NCBI RefSeq assembly: GCF_005403045.1
Contig: NZ_BJCL01000001.1
Span: 62,001 to 126,000, forward strand
Length of the DNA: 64,000 nucleotides
Origin: Pseudaquabacterium pictum
GTDB taxonomy: Bacteria; Pseudomonadota; Gammaproteobacteria; Burkholderiales; Burkholderiaceae_C
Direction: 5' to 3'
Position numbers and translations under genes: made by a program. Positions 54,569 through 62,616 of this stretch are shown here, piece after piece (position 1 is the first letter of the stretch; each line of letters starts with the position of its first letter). The notes under the pieces are model-generated. The model was not told the DNA's origin and made no database searches. It saw only the letters and a program-made list of their open reading frames with translations.

Positions 54569-55942
54569 ATGGCCGCGTCTCCTGTTCCTTCCTCCAATCC
54601 CCTCCTCACCGCCCCCGTCCTGCCCACCCTCTGCCGCCTGGCCGTGCCCAACATCATCGCGATGGTCGGCAGCGCGCTGGCGGCGATTGCCGAGACGGCC
54701 TACATCGGCCAGCTGGGCGTGCCGGCGCTGGCCGGCATGGCGCTGGTCTTTCCGCTGCTGATGCTGCAGCAGATGTTCTCCGGCGGGGCCATGGGCGGCG
54801 GCATCGCCTCGCTGGTGTCGCGCGCGCTGGGCGCCGGCAACACCGCGCGGGCCGAGGCGCTGGTGGTGCATGCGCTGGGCATCGCGGTGGTGGCCGGGCT
54901 GGTGACCACGGTGGTGATGCTCACCCTGTCGGATGCGGTGTTCGGGCTGCTGGGCGGCCGCGGCGAGCCGCTGGCCCAGGCCGTGGCCTATGCGCATGTG
55001 GCCTTTCTCGGCTCCACCGGCGTGTGGCTGCTCAACACCCTGTCGGCGGTGCTGCGGGCCACCGGCAACATGCTGGTGCCTTCGGCCGTGCTGATCGCGG
55101 TGGGGCTGACCCAGGTGGCGCTGGCCGGCGTGTTCGGCCTGGGCGCCGGGCCGATTCCGCGGCTGGGCATGCCCGGCATCGCGATGGGCCAGGTGCTGGC
55201 CTATGCCGGCGGCACCGCGGTGCTGGCCTGGTACCTGGCCGCCGGCAAGGCGCGCATCCGGCTGCGCCTGCGCGGCATTCCCTGGCAGCCTGGGTTGGCG
55301 CGTGACCTGCTGCAGCTGGGCGCCAAGGCCTGCGCCTCGCCGGTGCAGACCATCGGCACCATGATGATCCTGACCTGGCTGGTGGCCCGCAGCGGCCCGC
55401 AGGCGCTGGCCGGCTTCGGCATCGGCACCCGGCTGGAATACCTGCTGGTGCCGCTGGCCTTCAGCTTCGGCGCCGCGTCGGTGCCGCTGATCGGCATGGC
55501 CATCGGCGCCGGCCAGGTGGCGCGGGCACGCCAGGTGGGCTGGACGGCCGCCGGCATGGCCGGCCTGCTGCTGGGCAGCGCCGGCCTGGTGCTGGCCATC
55601 GTGCCGCAGCTGTGGACCGACCACTTCACCCACGATCCGGCGGTGCTGGCCGCGGCCGACACCTACTTCCACTGGGCCGGGCCGTTCTATGCGCTCTACG
55701 GTGCGGGCCTGAGCCTGTATTCGTCGGCCATCGCCGCCAACCGGGTGGGCGGCCAGGTGCTGGCCGGCACGCTGCGCCTGCTGCTGGTGGCCGGCGGTGG
55801 TGCCGCCCTGGTGGCGGCGCAGGCGCCGGCCTGGTCGATCTTTGCGCTGGTGGCGCTGGGCATGGCGGCCTACGGCACCGCGTCGATCCTGCTGGTGCGC
55901 TACACGCCCTGGGAGCCGGCGGCGCGGCCGGCGCCGGCCTGA
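54569..55942 (+). CDS. MATE family efflux transporter
   Basis: A 457-residue membrane protein with about 12 helices in two MATE bundles (first: VPNIIAMVGSALAAIAETAY). It differs from the MATE protein at 36333-37757. It probably exports cationic or neutral toxic compounds with Na+ or H+. The start at 54569 is the last ATG before the first helix and leaves a divergent promoter region to DUF1428. Confidence 0.84.
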   Translation: MAASPVPSSNPLLTAPVLPTLCRLAVPNIIAMVGSALAAIAETAYIGQLGVPALAGMALVFPLLMLQQMFSGGAMGGGIASLVSRALGAGNTARAEALVVHALGIAVVAGLVTTVVMLTLSDAVFGLLGGRGEPLAQAVAYAHVAFLGSTGVWLLNTLSAVLRATGNMLVPSAVLIAVGLTQVALAGVFGLGAGPIPRLGMPGIAMGQVLAYAGGTAVLAWYLAAGKARIRLRLRGIPWQPGLARDLLQLGAKACASPVQTIGTMMILTWLVARSGPQALAGFGIGTRLEYLLVPLAFSFGAASVPLIGMAIGAGQVARARQVGWTAAGMAGLLLGSAGLVLAIVPQLWTDHFTHDPAVLAAADTYFHWAGPFYALYGAGLSLYSSAIAANRVGGQVLAGTLRLLLVAGGGAALVAAQAPAWSIFALVALGMAAYGTASILLVRYTPWEPAARPAPA

Positions 55943-55987
55943 GCGCGGGCCGCGCACCTGCACCACCACTGCGCTGGAGGACACGCC

Positions 55988-56257
55988 ATGTGCCGCAACA
56001 TCCGCACGCTGTTCAACTTCGAGCCGCCGGCCACCGAGCTGGAGATCCGCGATGCGTCGCTGCAGTTCGTGCGCAAGCTCAGCGGCTTCAACGTGCCGTC
56101 GCAGGCCAATGCGGCGGCGTTCGACCAGGCGGTGGACGAGGTGGCCGCCGTGGCCCGGCGGCTGATGGCCAGCCTCGTCACGCACGCACCGCCGAAGAAC
56201 CGCGAGGCCGAGGCGGCCAAGGCCCGGGCCTTGTCGGCCCGGCGGTTCGGCAACTGA
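55988..56257 (+). CDS. DUF2277 family protein
   Basis: An 89-residue protein that matches the DUF2277 pattern: MCRNIRTLFNFEPPAT at the start, QFVRKLSGF in the middle and a basic Ala-rich end. The family is small, conserved in many aerobic bacteria and has no assigned function. It lies 45 bases after the MATE gene behind a GGAGGA site. Confidence 0.83.
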   Translation: MCRNIRTLFNFEPPATELEIRDASLQFVRKLSGFNVPSQANAAAFDQAVDEVAAVARRLMASLVTHAPPKNREAEAAKARALSARRFGN

Positions 56258-56260
56258 CCG

Positions 56261-56806
56261 TCAGCGGATGAAGCGCTGCACGTGGTCGGCGCCCAGGCCG
56301 ATCGCCTCGTAGTGCTTGCGGGCGTGGCCGATCTTGCTGAACACGTCCTCGTAGCCGACCGGGTTGCCATCGGCATCGATGTAGACATAGCCGCCGGTGG
56401 CGTGGAACAGGGTGATCATCTCCGGCACGTCGGGTGGCACGTACAGGGTGTGGATCTCGCCGGGGGGCTCGAAGGCATAGCTGCCTTCCTCGGCCACCCA
56501 GTCGTGCTCCAGGTAGTACCAGCGGCCCTTCAGCACGAAGGCATGCACCGGCCCGGTGTGCCGGTGGCAGGACAGCACACCGGCCTTGCGCACCCGCAGC
56601 AGGTTGACGAAGTAGCCCTGGCTGACATTGAGCATCAGCGGCTTGAACCACACGCCTTCGCTCTGCGGCACCCACAGCGCGTCGTCCTGCAGGGCGTTCG
56701 ACAAGGCGCCGCCGTGCACCATCTCCGGCACCAGGCCGAAGGGCTGGCCCCCGGCAAAGCCGGCCGGGGCGTGGGGGTCGCGCAGGGGTGGGGTGGTCGG
56801 GTCCAT
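56261..56806 (-). CDS. cupin protein, 2,4'-dihydroxyacetophenone dioxygenase-like
   Basis: A 181-residue single-cupin protein. The first cupin motif appears as CHRHTGPVHAFVLKGRWYYLEHDW, with its three His as iron ligand candidates, and the second as PPGEIHTLYVPP with another His. It resembles 2,4'-dihydroxyacetophenone dioxygenases and acetylacetone-cleaving cupins, which cut a C-C bond with O2. The actual substrate is unknown. It diverges from the deacylase over 197 bp and ends 3 bases from the DUF2277 stop. Confidence 0.8.
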   Translation of the reverse strand: MDPTTPPLRDPHAPAGFAGGQPFGLVPEMVHGGALSNALQDDALWVPQSEGVWFKPLMLNVSQGYFVNLLRVRKAGVLSCHRHTGPVHAFVLKGRWYYLEHDWVAEEGSYAFEPPGEIHTLYVPPDVPEMITLFHATGGYVYIDADGNPVGYEDVFSKIGHARKHYEAIGLGADHVQRFIR

Positions 56807-56848
56807 GGGCGGTGTGGTCTCGGTCGGGTGATGGGTGCAACGATGCTA

Positions 56849-56865
56849 GCCAGCCCTGTGCTGGC
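56849..56865. promoter_or_regulatory. inverted repeat in the cupin/deacylase divergent promoter region
   Basis: GCCAGC and GCTGGC form a perfect 6-bp inverted repeat around 5 bases; a 12-bp palindrome CACGCGCGCGTG follows at 56873-56884. Both lie between two divergent genes and could be binding sites. The rest of the gap holds nothing clear. Confidence 0.3.
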
Positions 56866-57003
56866 GCGCTGTCACGCGCGCGTGCCGGCGCTCCGTGCAT
56901 CGGCGCAGAGTCGCCCAGGCGCCACCGCGCCGTGCAGGTGCTTGCCCAGAATGGTCCGGCAAGCTGCACATCGGCGGCGGGCCACCCTTCCAGGAGACAG
57001 TTC

Positions 57004-58668
57004 ATGACCCATGACATCGTGATCCGCGGCGGCCTGGTGGTCGACGGCACCGGCCGCGCCGCCTTCCCCGGCGATGTGGCCATCGACGGCGACCGCATCA
57101 GTGCGGTGGGCCATGTGGACGGGGCAGGGCGGCGGGAGATCGACGCCGGCGGCCACGCCGTCAGCCCCGGCTTCATCGACCTGCACACCCACCTGGACGC
57201 CCAGGTCGGCTGGGACCCGGACTGCACGCCGGTCAGCTGGCATGGCGTGACCACGGCGCTGATGGGCAACTGCGGCGTCACCTTTGCGCCCTGCAAGCCG
57301 GCCGACCGGCCGCTGCTGGCGGCGATGATGGAGACGGTGGAGGACATCCCGCGCGAGGCGATCCTGGGTGGCCTGCCCTGGGATTGGGAAGACTACGGCG
57401 GCTACCTCGACAGCATCGCCCGCCTGCAGCCGGGCATCAACCTGTGCGGCCTGGTGGGCCACAGCGCGCTGCGCTTCTACGTGATGGGCGAGCGGGCGGT
57501 GGAGGAGCAGGCCACGCCCGACGAGCGTGCGCGCATGGCGCAGATCGCCGGTGCGGCGGTGGATGCCGGGGCGATGGGCTGCTCGCTGAACCGCTTCGCC
57601 GCGCACAAGCTGCCCGACGGCCGCGCCATTCCCGGCACCTTCGCCGACGAGGGCGAGTGCGTGGACATCGCACGTGCGGTGGCCCGCCGTGGTGCGCTGA
57701 TGCAGGCGGTGGGCGCCGAGTTCAGCCTGCTGCGGGCACTGGCCGATGCCGGCGGCAGCCGCGTGCTGTTCAGCTACGGCGTGGGCCCCGACGGCACGCT
57801 GGCGGCGCAGCGCCGCCGCGATCTGGAGGCGCTGTGCCAGGGCCGCGATGTCACCGCGGTGGCCCAGGTGCGCAGCTCGGGCTTTGTCTTCGGCCTGCAG
57901 TCGGCCATGCCGATCGCCACCCGCGCCGACGGCTGGCGACAGCTCAAGCGCATGAGCCTGGACCAGCGGCTGGCGGTGCTGGCCGATCCGCAGCGGCGGC
58001 AGGCCCTGGTGGCCGAGGCCCAGCGCGACGGCTTTCCGCAGCTGCTGGGCGCCGGCATCGAGCGTGTCTTCTACATGGGCGACGGCGCCACGCCCGACTA
58101 CGCCGCCGGCCAGGAACGGCAGCTGCTGGCCATGGCCGCGGCCGCCGGCGAGCACTGGGCGCAGACCTTCCTGCGCCTGTCGCTCGAAACACAGGGCCGG
58201 GCGCTGTTCACCCTGCGCATGTTCAACCCCGACATGGAGGCGCTGGCCCACCTGATCGGCAGCCCGAACGTGTTGCCAGGGCTGGGCGATGCCGGCGCCC
58301 ATGTGTCGCAGGTGATGGATGCCGGCTGGGCCAGCTTCGTGCTGGCGCACTGGGTGCGCGCCCGTGGCCTGTACAGCCTGGAGGAGGGCGTGCGCAGGCT
58401 CACATCGGCTCCCGCCGCGGTGCTGGGACTCGCCGACCGCGGCCGGCTGGCCGTGGGGCAGCGGGCCGACATCAACGTGTTCGACCCCGACCGGGTGGGC
58501 GAGCAGCAGCCGCGCATGGTGCATGACTTCCCGGGCGGCGCGGCGCGCTACATCCAGCGCGCCACCGGCTACCGCGCCACCCTGGTCAACGGCCGCTTCA
58601 ACCTGCTCGATGGCGAACTGACCGGCGAGCGCGCCGGCCGGGTGCTGCGGCACCGCGTTGGGGCGTGA
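57004..58668 (+). CDS. N-acyl-D-amino-acid deacylase family amidohydrolase
   Basis: A 554-residue amidohydrolase. The N-terminal beta sandwich (MTHDIVIRGGLVVDGTG) is followed by the metal-binding DLHTHLDAQVGWDP, MGNCGVTFAP with the Cys typical of D-aminoacylases, and a late GLGDAGAHVSQ with an Asp ligand. These zinc enzymes remove the acyl group from N-acyl-D-amino acids; related members act on other amides. The ATG at 57004 follows an AGGAGACAG site. It is the last host gene before the mobile element. Confidence 0.86.
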   Translation: MTHDIVIRGGLVVDGTGRAAFPGDVAIDGDRISAVGHVDGAGRREIDAGGHAVSPGFIDLHTHLDAQVGWDPDCTPVSWHGVTTALMGNCGVTFAPCKPADRPLLAAMMETVEDIPREAILGGLPWDWEDYGGYLDSIARLQPGINLCGLVGHSALRFYVMGERAVEEQATPDERARMAQIAGAAVDAGAMGCSLNRFAAHKLPDGRAIPGTFADEGECVDIARAVARRGALMQAVGAEFSLLRALADAGGSRVLFSYGVGPDGTLAAQRRRDLEALCQGRDVTAVAQVRSSGFVFGLQSAMPIATRADGWRQLKRMSLDQRLAVLADPQRRQALVAEAQRDGFPQLLGAGIERVFYMGDGATPDYAAGQERQLLAMAAAAGEHWAQTFLRLSLETQGRALFTLRMFNPDMEALAHLIGSPNVLPGLGDAGAHVSQVMDAGWASFVLAHWVRARGLYSLEEGVRRLTSAPAAVLGLADRGRLAVGQRADINVFDPDRVGEQQPRMVHDFPGGAARYIQRATGYRATLVNGRFNLLDGELTGERAGRVLRHRVGA

Positions 58669-58699
58669 GCGTGTGTCGCCTGGCGACCAGGCAAGAAAA

Positions 58700-58729
58700 A
58701 AGCACCCAGACCGTTGGACCTGGGTGCTT
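58700..58729. terminator. strong bidirectional terminator of tRNA-Asn and deacylase
   Basis: A perfect 10-bp stem AAGCACCCAG/CTGGGTGCTT with a 10-base loop. Read leftward it is followed by a run of T (TTTTTT), so it is a textbook terminator for the tRNA-Asn transcript; read rightward a T-rich segment follows for the deacylase. Confidence 0.85.
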
Positions 58730-58748
58730 CATTCATTTCGGTTTTTTG

Positions 58749-58793
58749 TGGCTCCCCGACCTGGGCTCGAACCAGGGACCTACGGATTAACAG
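58749..58793 (-). tRNA. 3' fragment of tRNA-Asn(GTT): attachment site of the mobile element
   Basis: Read on the minus strand, this is the last 45 nt of a tRNA: anticodon loop CTGTTAA (anticodon GTT), 3' half of the anticodon stem, variable loop, a perfect T arm (CCTGG/CCAGG around TTCGAGC), acceptor strand TCGGGGA, G and CCA. The upstream sequence has no D arm and no 5' acceptor strand (TCCCCGA), so it is not a working tRNA. It marks crossover in the anticodon loop by a tyrosine integrase. The intact gene should lie at the other end of the element. Confidence 0.88.
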
Positions 58794-58921
58794 ACCACTC
58801 TCAGGCACCGCAGAGCGCGAATCTACACCGATTTGCACCGGGCTGGAATCCCGATTTCCAACGGACTGACGCTACCCGTAGCGAGTGCGGGCGCACGGTC
58901 CGACAGCACGCTGCAGCGCAA

Positions 58922-59089
58922 TGCCTCGACCAGGTGCTGGCGCAGGCACTGGCGGGCCTGGCGCGGGCGCTGCATGGCAGTGCCTCGACCAGGTGCTGGC
59001 GCGGGCGCTGACGGGCCTGGTGCTGGCGCTGCATGGGCAGTGCCTCGACCAGGTGCTGGCGCAGGCGCTGGCCGGCCTGGCGCTAGCGT
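58922..59089. repeat. three imperfect 60-bp tandem repeats next to the attachment site
   Basis: Copies begin at 58922, 58981 and 59041 (periods 59 and 60), each with TGCCTCGACCAGGTGCTGGC and then a GC-rich Ala/Leu-like part; the third decays after about 50 bases. The rest of the 58794-59095 gap contains no gene I can support. The change of period breaks any reading frame, so the repeats are probably not coding. Confidence 0.75.
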
Positions 59090-59095
59090 CGGCCT

Positions 59096-59722
59096 CTAGA
59101 TCGCACCAGCGAACGCATGGTGGCGAGTGATGGTGATGGAATTCCGGGCCATCTGCGCCACGATCAAATCGCCGCCCACGGGATCGCCTGCCGCTGCGCC
59201 TTGCCAGTTTTCGACCTGATATCGCGCCGCGCTGATGGCGTGATCGGCAGTGTCGGGGTCAGGCATCCAGTCCGGCATGTCGCCGGGCGCAAAAATGCAG
59301 TCGCCCGCGTCCAAGTCGTCGACAACCAACAGGCTCTCTCCGGCGGCCTTACAGAAGGTGGCAGCAGCCATGCGGCCCAAGTTCTGCGACCAACCGACCA
59401 ACAGCAGCTCCTGCCGGCCGTCAATGACCATCTGGGCCGCCGACCCTTGCTCGCTGGCCATGCGCTGGAACATCGCGAGAAGTTCTGCGAAACCACGCTC
59501 GACGCCCTCCCGGGCCTGCTCGAAGGACTGGGCGACTCCAACAGCACCAATCACCATGCTCACCAGGAAGCCTGCTGCGCCTCGCGCTGCAATTACAGCC
59601 CCGATGTGAGGAACGCTGTAGAGCTTAGTTGTGTGTCCATAGCTGCCATCGATGAAGCGGCAGGCAGTGTCAACAGCCACCAGCGCCCGGTCGGGCTGTA
59701 GATGCGCGATCAGCAGACTCAT
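59096..59722 (-). CDS. phage protein, possibly proteasome/Ntn-hydrolase-like
   Basis: A 208-residue protein. The order ALVAVDTACRFIDGSYGHTT, KLYSVPHIGAVIAARGAAGF is reminiscent of the first strands of HslV/proteasome-type Ntn hydrolases (D-T or D-G-x-x then K-L-Y), but no N-terminal catalytic Thr is placed in the usual way. I start it at 59722 (MSLLIAHLQ) because that ATG overlaps the stop of the small gene upstream (ATGA). It is the last gene before the attachment site. Function unknown. Confidence 0.6.
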   Translation of the reverse strand: MSLLIAHLQPDRALVAVDTACRFIDGSYGHTTKLYSVPHIGAVIAARGAAGFLVSMVIGAVGVAQSFEQAREGVERGFAELLAMFQRMASEQGSAAQMVIDGRQELLLVGWSQNLGRMAAATFCKAAGESLLVVDDLDAGDCIFAPGDMPDWMPDPDTADHAISAARYQVENWQGAAAGDPVGGDLIVAQMARNSITITRHHAFAGAI

Positions 59723-59883
59723 GGGCGCACCGCAGGCCTGCGCGCCAGGCACCCGCACGAACTGACCGCAGCAAAGTTCACCAAGGCGGCATTCGTTGAG
59801 ATGAACGCCGCGATGTTGAAGGCCACTGCTGACTCGCCCGCCATCGCGATGGCGAAAAGGGCCGTTGAGATCGGCTCAGCCAT
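59719..59883 (-). CDS. 54-residue hydrophobic phage protein
   Basis: A short frame that begins MAEPISTALFAIAMAGESAV and ends LARRPAVRP. About 40 Ala/Ile/Phe-rich residues could form one or two membrane segments. It starts 12 bases after the winged-helix gene and its TGA overlaps the next ATG, so it fits the coupled gene train. It could be a small membrane or tail-associated protein; the ribosome site is weak. Confidence 0.45.
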   Translation of the reverse strand: MAEPISTALFAIAMAGESAVAFNIAAFISTNAALVNFAAVSSCGCLARRPAVRP

Positions 59884-59895
59884 GATTGATCGCTT

Positions 59896-60171
59896 TCATT
59901 TCCAGTTTGAGAGAACTCGGCCCAGGTCAGCGGCTGGGCATGTGCCGTCGACTTGACGGCATAGCCCATAGACCGGCACGGGGCGCTTCACACCGACAAC
60001 CCGCACAGCGGGCAGCTTCTCCACCTCTCCAGCGCTGACCATGTTGTCGAGTGTTCGCATACACGCCGCGAAACCTACTCCGCTACGTGCGGCCAACTCC
60101 CTGGAGGTGCCGCTGCCGGCCTCCAGGGCATCGTGAAGAACCGTGCGAATCTCGCCGCGAGGTCGTGCCAT
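59896..60171 (-). CDS. winged-helix DNA-binding protein
   Basis: A 91-residue protein starting MARPRGEIRTVLHDAL. The segment SRELAARSGVGFAACMRTLDNMVSAGEVEK is a helix-turn-helix, and a wing follows (VVGVKRPVPVYGL). I chose ATG 60171 because longer in-frame versions run through two inverted repeats in the gap. It may regulate element genes. Confidence 0.6.
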   Translation of the reverse strand: MARPRGEIRTVLHDALEAGSGTSRELAARSGVGFAACMRTLDNMVSAGEVEKLPAVRVVGVKRPVPVYGLCRQVDGTCPAADLGRVLSNWK

Positions 60172-60180
60172 GTGGGGGAT

Positions 60181-60239
60181 GGACGGGTTGCACCGTCCGG
60201 CCGTAGCCGTCGAGGTGCCTCGCGCTGCTGATGCAGCGC
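60181..60239. promoter_or_regulatory. two inverted repeats upstream of the winged-helix gene
   Basis: GGACGG/CCGTCC (60181-60198, 6-base centre) and GCGCTGC/GCAGCGC (60222-60239, 4-base loop) are both perfect. They lie in the 178-bp gap between the capsid gene stop and the winged-helix start. One could be a terminator for the capsid transcript and the other a promoter-side operator. Confidence 0.4.
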
Positions 60240-60349
60240 CGATGCCAGGCCATGACCTGGAAACCAGCCGCCCGCCTTGCAAGAGGCTCGCGGCACGGCA
60301 TCACTCTATGGCCTGGCTGGCTCGCGTGATGCCGCTGTTCGGCTCGCCA

Positions 60350-61582
60350 TCACGGCGCCTTCGGGATCGCCTCCATCACCGCCCCAGCATCCCGAACGAT
60401 GGGCAGGATGCCGATTTCCGCGCGGATGGTCTGCATGTTCTGCACGAACTGGCCGTCGACCGTGCCGATGTCGACCTTGAACGCATCGGCAATGCCGAGT
60501 TCGACGAAGTTTTCGTCGATCAAAAGCGCGCGGCCGATCGCGATCTCGGAACTGAAGCACACGCTCATGCCGTGGAGAACCAGCGGGATCTCACCCATGT
60601 ACTGGCCGGTCAGGTACTCGCCGGTGGTCGACTTGGCCAGCGCGATCCCAAGGTAGGACATCGGATTCATCACCACGATGGTCGGCTGATAGCCGCCCCA
60701 GCGCATGTGCGAAGCCACCTCGACCACGGTATCGGCCAGACCGGTGTAGACCGTGCTGACGTAGTCGGCAGCGATGGACTTCAAACCAGGGAAAGACCAG
60801 CCGACAGCCGTTGTGCCAGCAACCAGCGTCACATCGGCCGCGATCATGACTTCACGCATCAGAACCTGGTTGACGATGGCCTGCAGCTCACCTTCGGCAT
60901 TCAGGCTCTGGTTCGAAACCGGGCAATAGCCGGCGACGGTCACGGCGGTTTGAGCGATGGCATCGAAGATCGGGCGAACTTCGTTCTTGTTGGCGCCTTC
61001 CTCGGCTTGCACCGCGGCGCCTTGGCCGTTTGCCAGCGCGACACGGCGGCGCCCGTAGTGCAGCGTTGTGGTGCCGAGAAGCGCCCGATTGCGCATCCGG
61101 CTCACCAACAGCGTGGGCGACAGCCCGGGACCGCCGGTGCCGCTGATGCTGCGGTGCGTGCCTAGCACGGTGGCGAAGTTGCCCGGGTTGGCCTTGACCT
61201 CCAGGCTGATGCTCTTGGTGCGGGCGAACAATTCCTTGTTCTTGGTGAACTGTTCGGCCACATCGGCGCCGAAGCTGCGTGCCGTTGGGCCAGGGCCGCC
61301 GGTGGGCTGAAACTGCTTCTGCTCCAGCGACTGCAGCCGGTCGGCGAGTTCGAGTTGCTGCGCGGCCAGCTCGGGCAGCTTCTGAAGCCGGGTCTCGATC
61401 GCGTCGAGCCCCTTCATGATCAGGCCCATGTCGACCGCGCCAGCGGCCATGGCAAGCATGAGGCCCCCACTGGGTTCGCTGCTGAACAGCGCCAGGATGG
61501 GGTCGGCGAAGCCGCCAGCGAAGGCAGCGAAGGAGGCCAGTGCGGCCGCGGCCAGGATGGCCAGGGTACGGGTGTGTTTCAT
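60350..61582 (-). CDS. HK97-type major capsid protein with signal-peptide-like N-terminus
   Basis: A 410-residue protein. Residues about 60-105 are a coiled-coil helix (GLDAIETRLQKLPELAAQQL), like the scaffolding delta region. From about residue 120 the HK97 capsid fold follows: YCPVSNQSLNAEGELQAIV, the P-domain segment VVMNPMSYLGIALAKSTTGE, then MSVCFSSEI, and FVQNMQTIRAEIGI at the end. The first 25 residues (MKHTRTLAILAAAALASF, then AAFAGG) look like a Sec signal peptide, unusual for a capsid. A GAGGAC ribosome site supports this start. No maturation protease gene is adjacent. Confidence 0.8.
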   Translation of the reverse strand: MKHTRTLAILAAAALASFAAFAGGFADPILALFSSEPSGGLMLAMAAGAVDMGLIMKGLDAIETRLQKLPELAAQQLELADRLQSLEQKQFQPTGGPGPTARSFGADVAEQFTKNKELFARTKSISLEVKANPGNFATVLGTHRSISGTGGPGLSPTLLVSRMRNRALLGTTTLHYGRRRVALANGQGAAVQAEEGANKNEVRPIFDAIAQTAVTVAGYCPVSNQSLNAEGELQAIVNQVLMREVMIAADVTLVAGTTAVGWSFPGLKSIAADYVSTVYTGLADTVVEVASHMRWGGYQPTIVVMNPMSYLGIALAKSTTGEYLTGQYMGEIPLVLHGMSVCFSSEIAIGRALLIDENFVELGIADAFKVDIGTVDGQFVQNMQTIRAEIGILPIVRDAGAVMEAIPKAP

Positions 61583-61592
61583 GGTGTAGTCC

Positions 61593-61928
61593 TCATTGGG
61601 TTGAAGTGGCGCATGGCGCCGTGGTCCTGCCTGGGTCCGATGAGTCTGTACCGGGATCCCCCCAGCAAACGCCGTCGCACAACCCATCAGGCTCGGCGGT
61701 GGCCTGGCAGCCGTCCTTGCTGCATCCCGCAGCCCGGTCGCCCGCTGGTTCCTCCGCCGCCGCTCGCCGCGTCTGGCTTGCCAGCGCGTCGAGCATCAAA
61801 GAAAAGCGATCAACTGCCTGCAGCATGCCCTCGACGCGCTGCAGCGCCAAATTTCGTTCGTTCTGCAGGCTGGCCCGGCGCAACCGGCGGGCGCGCACCA
61901 GGCGGCCGTCGCGGAAGCGCCGCGTCAT
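61593..61928 (-). CDS. small Arg-rich phage protein
   Basis: A 111-residue protein. The N-terminal third is basic (MTRRFRDGRLVRARRLRRAS) and probably helical; the C-terminal third has five Cys (CSKDGC, CDGVCW, then PCATSTQ). Its ATG overlaps the upstream stop by one base and it ends 10 bases before the capsid gene. It could be a head-completion or nucleic-acid-binding protein, but I recognise no family. Confidence 0.5.
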   Translation of the reverse strand: MTRRFRDGRLVRARRLRRASLQNERNLALQRVEGMLQAVDRFSLMLDALASQTRRAAAEEPAGDRAAGCSKDGCQATAEPDGLCDGVCWGDPGTDSSDPGRTTAPCATSTQ

Positions 61929-62209
61929 CACCGCACGGGCTCCCGATTCAACGAGACAGCGGCCAGGGCATGCCTGGCACCTTCGCGCTCGATCAGCACC
62001 AGCTGCAGCCGTTCGAAGGCGGGCAGCGGCCCGAACTCCAGCGCCAGCCGGGCGCCGGCTTGGATCGCGCCGTCCACACCATGCTGCTGTTCGGCGGTCA
62101 GTGTGCCCAGCATGGATGCGCCGATCTGCAGGCCCGCCAGGGCGAAGGCTCGGAACTCCTCGGCTACGTCGCCGCCGCTGGTCTGGTTCGTGGTGGTCGT
62201 GATGCTCAT
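61928..62209 (-). CDS. 93-residue phage protein of unknown function
   Basis: A mostly helical protein: an acidic Thr-rich start, then VAEEFRAFALAGLQIGASML and a GARLALEFGPLP segment. The start at 62209 follows an AAAGACC sequence; the stop overlaps the next ATG (TGATG). No family recognised. It belongs to the coupled gene train upstream of the capsid gene. Confidence 0.55.
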   Translation of the reverse strand: MSITTTTNQTSGGDVAEEFRAFALAGLQIGASMLGTLTAEQQHGVDGAIQAGARLALEFGPLPAFERLQLVLIEREGARHALAAVSLNREPVR

Positions 62210-62227
62210 GGGTTAGGTCTTTCGTGT

Positions 62228-62362
62228 TCAGGGGATCAGGCGGGCGACTCGCAGTGCCTGGCGCCGGCTCATGAATCGGCGAAGGGCGCGCTCTGCAGCG
62301 CGGCGCCTGGCCCAGCGGTGCCGCAGGGGCTGCAGGCGGGCAAGTAGGGTGTGCAGAGCCAT
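62228..62362 (-). CDS. 44-residue Arg-rich phage protein
   Basis: The frame begins MALHTLLARLQPLRHRWARR and ends RVARLIP, with 14 Arg in 44 residues arranged as one amphipathic helix. The start at 62362 has TGAGGGG, whose TGA is the stop of the preceding gene, at a good spacing. It may bind nucleic acid or a capsid component. Confidence 0.5.
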   Translation of the reverse strand: MALHTLLARLQPLRHRWARRRAAERALRRFMSRRQALRVARLIP

Positions 62363-62373
62363 GGCGCAACCCC

Positions 62374-62616
62374 TCACCGCCGGTCGCCGGCGCCGAAACG
62401 CTGGGCCTCGGCGCGGAAGTGTTCGAGCATGTCGGCTTGGCCGGCCGCATCCAGCTGCAGGCACTCGGCCAGCAGCGCTGCGCGGTTTGATTCGTTGTCG
62501 CCGCGCGCAGCGCAGGCGGCGCCGATGGCCTCGGCCAGGGCTCGGCTCAGGCTGTCTGGCGAGCCGAGAGGCTGCGGAGCCCCATAGCCAATGCCGATTG
62601 CGTCATGTGTTGCCAT
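62374..62616 (-). CDS. 80-residue phage protein of unknown function
   Basis: An Ala-rich acidic helical protein (SLSRALAEAIGAACAARGDN, then ECLQLDAAGQADMLEHFRAE). A run of 9 G lies 8 bases upstream of ATG 62616 and would act as the ribosome site. A homopolymer in that place could vary in length and alter expression. No family recognised. Confidence 0.5.
   Translation of the reverse strand: MATHDAIGIGYGAPQPLGSPDSLSRALAEAIGAACAARGDNESNRAALLAECLQLDAAGQADMLEHFRAEAQRFGAGDRR

Noticed and set aside
58569-58838. Minus-strand frame through the tRNA-Asn fragment
   Set aside because: The translated tRNA sequence gives a typical false peptide; the RNA-type features explain the DNA better.
58833-59130. 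Short frames with Leu/Ala repeats in the 60-bp repeats
   Set aside because: Copy spacing of 59 then 60 bases breaks each frame, so the repeats are unlikely to be coding.
59702-59956. 84-codon plus-strand frame in the element
   Set aside because: Opposite to the gene train and antisense to the coupled 54-residue gene, which has an ATGA overlap.
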